The position numbers were made by a program, and so were the translations under genes. DNA of 5,357 nucleotides from DHVE2 group archaeon (GTDB lineage Archaea; Thermoplasmatota; Thermoplasmata; Thermoplasmatales; Aciduliprofundaceae). The stretch spans positions 1-5,357 of the forward strand of contig JALWEL010000029.1 in NCBI GenBank assembly GCA_027014065.1, written 5' to 3'. Shown in pieces: positions 1-4,837 of the stretch (its first letter is position 1; the number at the start of each line of letters is the position of its first letter). The notes under the pieces are model-generated. The model saw nothing but the letters and a program-made list of their open reading frames with translations. It ran no database searches and was not told the DNA's origin.

Positions 1-948
1 AACAATCAAAGAGAACGCGAGATAAGGATTCGCCGCTGAATCAGCGTTTCTCACCTCGATATCCTTCATTCTCGCAGGAACCCGAATTAATGTGCTCCTG
101 TTCCTGTAACCCCATGAGAGATAGCGCGGGGCCTCGAGCCCTCCGCAGAGGCGTTTGTAAGATGTTATGGTTGGATTGGTTATCGCAGCCATGTACCTGA
201 TATGCTCCATCACTCCGCCTATGAAATACCTCGCTTCTTCGCTTATCTCGTTTTCTCCTTTGAACACATTCTCCCCGTTCTTCTTGAGGAAGAGATGCAC
301 GTGCATTCCGTTGCCCGCTAACTCTGGACTTATTTTTGGTATGAACGAGACGTCTAAGTTCATATTTTTCGCAATCCACCTCGCCACCAATTTTGTGTAA
401 GTAGCGTAATCGGCAGTTCTTTCAACGGTGTCGACCCAGAGCAATTCGATTTCGATTTGTCCGCTAGCGTTCTCGTGATGATGATATCTTAGGGGGATTC
501 CCATCTCCTGCAGGTTCTCGCTCACCTCTTTGCGATATTCGAAGGTATCATCGGAGTAGGGGGGTTCGAAGTAATGGGTGTTCCCCTCTTTCTTTTCGCT
601 CAAAACGAAGTACTCCATCTCAGGCCGCAGCACAGCGGTGTATCCCATCTCCTTCAGTTTTTCATCCGCCTTGGCAGCGATGTTCTTCGGGTCTTTTTCG
701 AATCTCTTTCCCGAGAAGTAGGTGCTCAGGAGCACGAAGTACTCTTTCTCTCTCCAAGGAATCTGCACGAAGGTTCCCATGTCTGGCTTGGCCACCAAGT
801 CCGATTTGTTCACGCTGGCGAATCCAGGTATGGATGAGCCGTCTATTCCTATTCCGTTCTTGAAGAATGATTCATAATTTTTCGGCAGGGCGATTGTGTG
901 TATCCTTCCTTCTATATCCGTCAAGTTTGCGTAAACCCATTCGTTCAT
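1..948 (-). CDS. glnA: Glutamine synthetase family protein, 3' end cut by the window
   Basis: Probable type I glutamine synthetase, a cytoplasmic enzyme joining ammonia to glutamate with ATP. The visible 316 residues read without a stop from ATG at 948 to the window edge, so roughly the last quarter is missing. Visible landmarks are the beta-grasp N-domain with GIDGSSIPGF (33-43), metal ligands in RPEMEYF (E110, E112), HHHENASGQIEIE (E159, E166), NGMHVH (H216), NPTITSYKRL (258-267), EAPRYLSWGYRNRS (272-285) and IEVR (E298, R300). The usual NGSGMH motif reads AGNGMH here, so the glutamate-contacting Asn (N264 in Salmonella numbering) appears to be Ala; a gamma-glutamyl ligase of the same family cannot be excluded. 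Start uncertain: the reading frame is open upstream to a TTG at 999 that overlaps the transporter stop as TTGA, and those 17 extra residues resemble the usual first helix. Neither start has a clear Shine-Dalgarno. It lies directly downstream of the transporter on the same strand. Confidence 0.9.
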   Translation of the reverse strand, partial: MNEWVYANLTDIEGRIHTIALPKNYESFFKNGIGIDGSSIPGFASVNKSDLVAKPDMGTFVQIPWREKEYFVLLSTYFSGKRFEKDPKNIAAKADEKLKEMGYTAVLRPEMEYFVLSEKKEGNTHYFEPPYSDDTFEYRKEVSENLQEMGIPLRYHHHENASGQIEIELLWVDTVERTADYATYTKLVARWIAKNMNLDVSFIPKISPELAGNGMHVHLFLKKNGENVFKGENEISEEARYFIGGVMEHIRYMAAITNPTITSYKRLCGGLEAPRYLSWGYRNRSTLIRVPARMKDIEVRNADSAANPYLAFSLIV

Positions 949-969
949 AGTTGGGACATGGCGAAGAAG

Positions 970-977
970 TATATCAA
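970..977 (-). promoter_or_regulatory. Weak TATA-like element before the glutamine synthetase ATG
   Basis: On the minus strand this reads TTGATATA, one base off TTTATATA. Its centre lies about 25 bp before the ATG at 948, the same spacing as the leaderless promoters at hutU and the last gene, and it is preceded by purine-rich CGAGGA. If it works, the glutamine synthetase would have its own leaderless transcript from ATG 948. If translation starts at TTG 999 instead, the element lies inside the coding region and is fortuitous. Confidence 0.3.
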
Positions 978-995
978 TCCTCGGAGACGCGGGAA

Positions 996-2186
996 TCAAA
1001 CTTTAATTTTTCTTAAAACCATGTGTGTGGGCGGTACCAATATCAACAGCAGCACACCGGAAGCGAAGATAATAACCACGGCTCCCAATATATCCGTCAA
1101 GTACCCGGCTATGAGTATGGCTGTGATGTTTATAATGCCCCTGAAAATAGAGCGAACGGAAGAGAATCTGCCAAGTATATCAATGGACACTGCTTTTTGA
1201 AATATTGTCATGAATCCGTCCATTTCAAGGGTTGCTGGAAAAGTGGAGAGAATAATCATGGCGATGAATACGGTGATTTGATAAAAATGAGCGTAAATCA
1301 AAATCGGAATAAGGGCAATAAAAATTGTCAACAAGCCTTCAAAGAACACGGACTCGAGAGCGTACTTTTTCGCCTTTTTCGGATCTATGAATTTATGAAT
1401 CGACAGGGGAACAATTGCGAAAAGAAAAGCGCTTAATCCGCTGCATATTCCGTACATGAACGAGTTCATTTTCAGAAGGTCAAAGCAATAAGGTATGTAT
1501 GCGGGGGTTTTCGTGATGACTATAAACAAAAATACAAAGTCATAGAGCAAAATCAGGTGAAAAAGCGCAGGTTTTCTTTTAAGAACTTTGAAAATTTCGG
1601 AATACTTCACTCTTTTATTTTCCTTCTTAATTTCTGGAACCTTTGCTACGAGCCACAGAATAAGCGCGAGGAAATAGGATAGAGTAACTATGAGCAAAGC
1701 AACCTCGAAGGAGAGATACGAGTAAAAATAAGCCCCTAATATGTACGCAATAACGTATGTGATTCCGATTGATGCAACCCACAGATTATTGGCGTACATC
1801 AATTTTTCATCGCCTACGATATTGCGCACTGAGATTGTGTAAGTCATGTTGAAGTAACTTTCAAAAATGATCAGGGCTACGAAAACGAAAACAATCCAGA
1901 AAATATCTGAGGTGAAATAAAGGGGAATCAGGAAAATCAGCGATGAGAATATCGCTATCACTCCTATTTTATGCTTGGAGTATTTGTCTACCTGTGTTCC
2001 GACGAGGGGCGAGAGAAAAGAGGGCACGGCAGACATAATTAGAAATGGAAGGGATGCAATAAGTGCGGAATTGTAGGAATGCCAGAGTGAAAGAAGAATG
2101 AACATGAGAAACATGCCTATTCCAATACCAACTGAAATTTTGGAAAAGTAAACGAGAAAAAACTGGTTTGGTAATCTTTCACTCAC
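996..2186 (-). CDS. Major facilitator superfamily (MFS) transporter, 12 helices
   Basis: Integral membrane secondary transporter of 396 residues, a normal MFS length. Helices can be placed at about 11-33, 39-62, 73-91, 94-113, 136-155, 160-182, 210-228, 243-262, 279-299, 303-319, 350-366 and 368-386, with a charged central loop near 184-206 between helices 6 and 7. The MFS signature loop between helices 2 and 3 is seen as LVGTQVDKYSKHK (61-73). A second-half segment with ILGRFSSVRSIFRG (337-350) resembles drug-exporter-like MFS_3 members, but the substrate cannot be read from the sequence. The start is GTG at 2186: an in-frame TGA lies just upstream (2192-2190) and GGAGGG sits 7 bp before it. 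It is divergent from hutU and shares its control region, so a role linked to histidine or urocanate metabolism is possible but inferred. The glutamine synthetase gene follows on the same strand. Codon use is AT-rich, as expected for a membrane protein. Confidence 0.9.
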   Translation of the reverse strand: MSERLPNQFFLVYFSKISVGIGIGMFLMFILLSLWHSYNSALIASLPFLIMSAVPSFLSPLVGTQVDKYSKHKIGVIAIFSSLIFLIPLYFTSDIFWIVFVFVALIIFESYFNMTYTISVRNIVGDEKLMYANNLWVASIGITYVIAYILGAYFYSYLSFEVALLIVTLSYFLALILWLVAKVPEIKKENKRVKYSEIFKVLKRKPALFHLILLYDFVFLFIVITKTPAYIPYCFDLLKMNSFMYGICSGLSAFLFAIVPLSIHKFIDPKKAKKYALESVFFEGLLTIFIALIPILIYAHFYQITVFIAMIILSTFPATLEMDGFMTIFQKAVSIDILGRFSSVRSIFRGIINITAILIAGYLTDILGAVVIIFASGVLLLILVPPTHMVLRKIKV

Positions 2187-2229
2187 CGCTCAACCCTCCA
2201 TTTTCACACGCTATAACTATTATTCTCAT
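2179..2229 (-). CDS. Possible 16-residue leader ORF overlapping the transporter start
   Basis: From ATG at 2229 the frame encodes MRIIVIACENGGLSGE and stops at TGA 2181-2179, overlapping the transporter GTG by 8 bp in another frame. The ATG lies about 28 bp from the centre of the minus-strand TATA element, so the transcript is expected to begin almost exactly at this codon, making it a leaderless start. The transporter Shine-Dalgarno lies inside this ORF, so translation of the leader could open or couple to the transporter start. The peptide faintly resembles the N-terminus of NifX-like iron-molybdenum cofactor proteins, but 16 residues are too few to prove that. It could equally be chance. 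Confidence 0.35.
   Translation of the reverse strand: MRIIVIACENGGLSGE
2194..2199 (-). promoter_or_regulatory. Shine-Dalgarno deciding the GTG start of the transporter
   Basis: Minus-strand GGAGGG ends 7 bases before GTG 2186. Together with the in-frame stop at 2192-2190 it fixes the transporter start on a non-ATG codon. Confidence 0.75.
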
Positions 2230-2253
2230 CACCCTAAGAGTATGCCCCGATGC

Positions 2254-2267
2254 TATTTATTTTTTAA
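2254..2267 (-). promoter_or_regulatory. TATA element of the transporter transcript
   Basis: The minus strand reads TTAAAAAATAAATA here. Taking the core as AAATAAATA (2262-2254), transcription would start near 2231-2229, right at the ATG of the small leader ORF and about 45 bases before the transporter GTG. The tandem 11-bp repeat begins 4 bp upstream of this element. Confidence 0.55.
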
Positions 2268-2270
2268 TGT

Positions 2271-2292
2271 AAATTTGAACCAAATTTGAACC
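2271..2292. repeat. Perfect tandem 11-bp repeat between divergent promoters, candidate operator
   Basis: The unit AAATTTGAACC occurs twice head to tail with no mismatch and no spacer (2271-2281 and 2282-2292). The period is about one helical turn, so both copies present the same DNA face. The repeat sits between the two outward-facing TATA elements, 4 bp upstream of the transporter TATA and about 20 bp upstream of the hutU TATA. This is where archaeal activators or repressors commonly bind. A shared regulator for hutU and the transporter is an inference; no regulator gene is visible in the window. Confidence 0.7.
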
Positions 2293-2303
2293 CGCAGGGG
2301 ATG

Positions 2304-2319
2304 ACGCAAAATTTTTAAT
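2304..2319 (+). promoter_or_regulatory. hutU promoter: BRE-like stretch and TATA element, leaderless layout
   Basis: ACGCAAAA (BRE-like, from 2304) runs into TTTTTAAT (2312-2319). The T-to-A step of the TATA element is 25 bp before ATG 2342, so the transcript should start at or next to that codon. The alternative ATG at 2330 is only 13 bp away and would lie upstream of the expected transcription start. Confidence 0.65.
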
Positions 2320-2341
2320 CCATCTCTCCATGCTTCCAACC

Positions 2342-3991
2342 ATGAGGGAGATTAGAGCCCCAAGAGGCACAAAATTGAATGCGAAGTCATGGCAGACCGA
2401 AGCGCCCCTGAGATTGCTTATGAATAATCTGGATCCCGAGGTGGCCAAGGATCCCGCGCATCTCATCGTTTACGGTGGTACGGGAAAAGCCGCGAGGAAT
2501 TGGGAAGCGTTCGATGCAATCGTGAAAACTCTCAAAGAGATGGAAACCGATGAAACTCTCTTGGTTCAGAGTGGAAAGCCCGTTGCCGTCTTCAAAACAC
2601 ATGAGTGGGCTCCCCGCGTTCTAATTGCAAATTCAAATTTAGTTCCAAAATGGGCCAACTGGGAATACTTCCGCGAGTTGGAAGAGAGAGGATTGATAAT
2701 GTACGGGCAGATGACCGCGGGCTCGTGGATTTACATCGGTACTCAGGGCATTCTTCAAGGCACGTACGAAACTCTTTATGCCGTCGCAAGAAAAGAATTC
2801 GGACAGCATGATTTGACGGGTAAATGGGTTCTTTCCTCAGGTCTTGGGGAAATGGGTGGAGCTCAACCATTAGCAATTACCATGAACAACGGCGTGGGAA
2901 TAATCGTAGAGGTGAACAAGTGGGCAATAGAGCGCCGCCTAAATGGAGGATATTTGGACACTTGGACAGACAGCTTGGACGAAGCGCTCAAGATGAAGGA
3001 CGAAGCCCTTAAGGAAGGAAAACCGCTTAGCATCGGACTTTTGGGCAATGCAGCGGAGATTTATCCCGAGTTAGTGCGCCGTGGAATAGTGCCCGATGTG
3101 GTCTCTGACCAAACCGCAGCCCATGACCCCCTGAACGGATACATCCCTGCGGGATACACATTTGAAGAAGCTGCAGAACTTCGCGAGAACGATCCGGATA
3201 AATATCTGGAAGAAGTTCGAAAATCCTTGAGAAAGCACGTGCCCGCCATGATATGGTTCAAGGAGCACGGTGCGAAGGTGTTCGATTACGGTAACAACAT
3301 AAGGGCGCAGGCAAAAGAAGCTGGTGTTGAGGATGCGTTCAAGATTCCCGGCTATGTGCCCGAGTACATACGTCCTCTTTTCTCCGAGGGTTCGGGGCCA
3401 TTCCGCTGGGTAGCGCTTAGCGGCAATCCCAACGATATATTCGAAACGGACAATGTGATAAGAAAATTGTTCCCCGACAACAAGCATGTGATTCAATGGC
3501 TGGACAAGGCTGAAGAGCACGTGAAGTGGCAAGGATTGCCTGCGAGAATTCTCTGGCTCAATTTCGGCGAGAGGGAAAAGGCTGGGCTCGCGTTCAACGA
3601 ATTAGTTCGCGAGGGCGTGGTGGATGCGCCCATAGCCATAGGGAGAGATCATCACGACACCGGAAGCGTTGCCTCGCCGTATCGCGAGACGGAGAAGATG
3701 AAGGACGGAAGTGAAGCCATAGCAGATTGGCCGATCTTGAACGCCATGCTCAACGTTGCATCAGGAGCCACATGGGTTTCCTTCCATCACGGCGGAGGCG
3801 TTGGAATTGGTTATTCCCTCCACGCCGGCATGGTTATCGTTGCGGATGGAACCAAGCTGGCTGAGCAGAAATTATCTAGAGTATTACACAACGACCCGGG
3901 CAGCGGAGTCGTAAGGCACGCAGACGCAGGGTACGAGATTGCAATAAGAACAGCGAAGGAGAAGGGCATCTGGATGCCCATGCTCAAATAA
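2342..3991 (+). CDS. hutU: Urocanate hydratase (urocanase)
   Basis: Cytoplasmic NAD+-dependent enzyme (EC 4.2.1.49) of histidine degradation, hydrating urocanate to imidazolone propionate. It is complete at 549 residues; bacterial enzymes have about 555. It aligns end to end with them in memory: EIRAPRGTKL at the N-terminus, YGGTGKAARNW (44-54), MTAGSWIYIGTQG (124-136), GLGEMGGAQP (167-176, NAD-binding region), GNAAEIYPELVRRG, DQTAAHDPLNGY (256-267), YIRPLF, GLPARILW (398-405), GRDHHDTGSVASP, HHGGGVGIG and VRHADAGYEIA. In the GLPARICW signature the Cys essential in the Pseudomonas putida enzyme (C410) is Leu404 here. The start at 2342 is preferred because of the leaderless promoter spacing; an in-frame ATG at 2330 would add four residues (MLPT). 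No other hut gene is visible, so its pathway partners must be elsewhere. It is divergent from the transporter and followed after 12 bp by the GIY-YIG gene. Confidence 0.97.
   Translation: MREIRAPRGTKLNAKSWQTEAPLRLLMNNLDPEVAKDPAHLIVYGGTGKAARNWEAFDAIVKTLKEMETDETLLVQSGKPVAVFKTHEWAPRVLIANSNLVPKWANWEYFRELEERGLIMYGQMTAGSWIYIGTQGILQGTYETLYAVARKEFGQHDLTGKWVLSSGLGEMGGAQPLAITMNNGVGIIVEVNKWAIERRLNGGYLDTWTDSLDEALKMKDEALKEGKPLSIGLLGNAAEIYPELVRRGIVPDVVSDQTAAHDPLNGYIPAGYTFEEAAELRENDPDKYLEEVRKSLRKHVPAMIWFKEHGAKVFDYGNNIRAQAKEAGVEDAFKIPGYVPEYIRPLFSEGSGPFRWVALSGNPNDIFETDNVIRKLFPDNKHVIQWLDKAEEHVKWQGLPARILWLNFGEREKAGLAFNELVREGVVDAPIAIGRDHHDTGSVASPYRETEKMKDGSEAIADWPILNAMLNVASGATWVSFHHGGGVGIGYSLHAGMVIVADGTKLAEQKLSRVLHNDPGSGVVRHADAGYEIAIRTAKEKGIWMPMLK
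3964..3979 (+). repeat. Perfect inverted repeat at the end of hutU
   Basis: GGGCATC and GATGCCC are exact reverse complements separated by TG, so RNA could form a hairpin of 6-7 pairs. It falls in codons for GIWMP near the hutU C-terminus and ends 12 bases before the T-tract. It may be a by-product of the coding sequence rather than a selected structure. Confidence 0.4.
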
Positions 3992-4003
3992 TTTTTTTCT
4001 TTT
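3992..4003 (+). terminator. T-tract between hutU and the GIY-YIG gene
   Basis: The whole 12-bp gap after the hutU stop is pyrimidine: seven T, one C, four T. Archaeal RNA polymerase terminates at oligo-T runs without needing a hairpin, so some hutU transcripts may end here. Because the next ATG follows at once and no separate promoter is clear, partial read-through into the GIY-YIG gene is likely. Confidence 0.5.
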
Positions 4004-4417
4004 ATGATTTCAAAATCACACGATTCCGGAATCTATGCTCTTTTTATTGAAAATCCTAAGGACATGGATTTGAAGGTTGGCTCTTTAGGCCTGGTGCATT
4101 TTCCCTGGGGTTATTACGTGTACATCGGCTCGGCTCAGAAAAATCTGAGAAAGAGAATAGAAAGGCATTACTCCAAAGAAAAAAAGATGAAATGGCACAT
4201 CGACTATTTTTTGCAGCACGCCTATTTAGTCGGGCATTTCTATCTTGAGCTTCCCAAGAGTTGTGAAGAGCAGGTTGCAATAGAAATGGCGAAGAGGGAG
4301 AAATTCATAAAGAACTTTGGCTCCTCGGATTCTAAGGCTAAATCTCATTTGTTCTACGGCTCTAAAGATATTTGGGGCGAGGTTAAGCGCATCATGTATG
4401 ATTGCACAAGAAAGTGA
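4004..4417 (+). CDS. GIY-YIG nuclease-like protein of the DUF123 family
   Basis: Small 137-residue protein with the GIY-YIG endonuclease fold as found in the archaeal DUF123 family, which also occurs fused to endonuclease III. Visible are GIY (9-11), YIG (40-42) in GYYVYIGSA, the conserved helix LRKRIERHY (48-56) carrying the likely catalytic Arg49, WHIDYFL (64-70), an acidic segment CEEQVAIEMA (87-96) holding the likely metal-binding Glu, and the family's FGSSD...SHLFYG block (105-119). In many relatives this block has two Cys; here the residues are Ser and Lys (SDSKAK), so a Cys-based metal site would be absent. A DNA repair or recombination role is a family inference; the substrate is not known to me. 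It stands alone, not fused, with its ATG 12 bp after hutU and no Shine-Dalgarno, only a T-tract. Confidence 0.9.
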   Translation: MISKSHDSGIYALFIENPKDMDLKVGSLGLVHFPWGYYVYIGSAQKNLRKRIERHYSKEKKMKWHIDYFLQHAYLVGHFYLELPKSCEEQVAIEMAKREKFIKNFGSSDSKAKSHLFYGSKDIWGEVKRIMYDCTRK

Positions 4418-4443
4418 AATTATCTGGATCTTGAGGCATGCTA

Positions 4444-4466
4444 TTTTTTCTAAATGCCCCATTTTT
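4444..4466 (+). terminator. Candidate oligo-T terminator after the GIY-YIG gene
   Basis: Two T runs (six T at 4444-4449, five T at 4462-4466) lie in the first 50 bases after the GIY-YIG stop. A 5-bp inverted repeat, GGCAT at 4435 and ATGCC at 4454, brackets the first run. This suits archaeal oligo-T termination. The rest of the 144-bp gap holds the promoter of the next gene. Confidence 0.45.
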
Positions 4467-4496
4467 CAGATTATCCATTCAATTGGTAATTTTACG

Positions 4497-4511
4497 CGAA
4501 ACCTTTATATA
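4497..4511 (+). promoter_or_regulatory. Strong archaeal promoter (BRE plus TATA) of the 68-residue gene
   Basis: CGAAACC (4497-4503) directly followed by TTTATATA (4504-4511) is a close match to the archaeal BRE/TATA consensus and the best promoter in the window. Transcription should begin near 4533-4536, leaving a leader of about 28 bases that carries the Shine-Dalgarno. Confidence 0.8.
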
Positions 4512-4527
4512 GCATGTTGTCGTATAG

Positions 4528-4538
4528 TTGTCTGACAA
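4528..4538. promoter_or_regulatory. 11-bp palindrome at the expected transcription start, candidate operator
   Basis: TTGTC-T-GACAA is a perfect inverted repeat around one central base, centred on the predicted transcription start. The same GTTGTC half-site also occurs 11 bp upstream (4516-4521 and 4527-4532). A repressor binding here would block initiation. The shape resembles TTGTC/GACAA operators of some bacterial GntR-family regulators, but this is only similarity of form. Confidence 0.4.
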
Positions 4539-4548
4539 AAAGATGACA

Positions 4549-4555
4549 GGAGGTG
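4549..4555 (+). promoter_or_regulatory. Strong Shine-Dalgarno of the 68-residue gene
   Basis: GGAGGTG, nearly a full match to the 16S rRNA tail, ends 6 bases before ATG 4562. It is the only near-full match among the plus-strand genes here, which otherwise look leaderless or lack a site, and it supports the small gene being real and well translated. Confidence 0.85.
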
Positions 4556-4561
4556 TAAAAT

Positions 4562-4768
4562 ATGGCAGATAAATTTCCCCGTATGCCGAGAATGCCCAAA
4601 AAGGTTAAGGAGTGGATGAGGACTCATAGCATTGCGGATCTTGAGGCTGCAATGTGGGAGTTGGAGGACAAGAGAGCTGAAGTAGTGGCTGAAATTCTCA
4701 GCATGATGTACGAATTGTCCGATGACTTAGTGGGAATAGAAACGCCCAAAGTGGAAGTTTTCGCTTAA
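4562..4768 (+). CDS. Small charged protein of unknown function, 68 residues
   Basis: I do not recognise this protein. It has a basic, proline- and methionine-rich N-terminus (FPRMPRMPKKVKEW, 5-18) followed by a mainly helical acidic stretch (about 23-57, with spaced Leu, Ala, Met and Glu that could form an amphipathic or coiled-coil pair of helices) and a short beta-like tail ending VEVFA. There is no signal peptide, membrane helix or Cys. Reality is supported by a consensus BRE/TATA promoter, a strong Shine-Dalgarno 6 bases from the ATG and a pyrimidine terminator after the stop, together a self-contained, probably abundant monocistronic unit. A small nucleic-acid-binding or adaptor protein would fit the charge pattern, but that is a guess. 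Confidence 0.8.
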   Translation: MADKFPRMPRMPKKVKEWMRTHSIADLEAAMWELEDKRAEVVAEILSMMYELSDDLVGIETPKVEVFA

Positions 4769-4775
4769 CCCCATC

Positions 4776-4800
4776 CTTTCCCTTTTCCCATTTTTATTTT
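4776..4800 (+). terminator. Pyrimidine-rich terminator after the 68-residue gene
   Basis: Runs of three, four, five and four T spaced by C or A make up this stretch, beginning 8 bases after the stop codon. Such tracts are sufficient for archaeal termination. The promoter of the next gene begins immediately after it. Confidence 0.6.
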
Positions 4801-4815
4801 AGCAAGTTTTAAATA
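4801..4815 (+). promoter_or_regulatory. Promoter of the last gene, leaderless layout
   Basis: AGCAAG (BRE-like) precedes TTTTAAAT (4807-4814). The T-to-A step lies 27 bp before ATG 4838, matching the hutU arrangement, and no Shine-Dalgarno is present, so the transcript is expected to begin at the start codon. Confidence 0.65.
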
Positions 4816-4837
4816 GTGCTTTTCCAATAACTACCAC

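Noticed and set aside
1023..1436. A 137-codon plus-strand open frame opposite the transporter.
   Set aside because: Its translation has the odd composition of an antisense frame, while the minus strand encodes a clear 12-helix transporter.
2342..3991. Many open frames of 60-150 codons on both strands within hutU, including one of 153 codons on the minus strand (3071-3532).
   Set aside because: They overlap a gene with unmistakable family motifs along its whole length and have no promoter or ribosome site of their own; they are shadow frames.
4426..4647. The 12-bp sequence GGATCTTGAGGC occurs at 4426-4437 and again at 4636-4647.
   Set aside because: One copy is intergenic and the other encodes DLEA inside the 68-residue protein; no structure or symmetry links them, so chance is the simplest reading.
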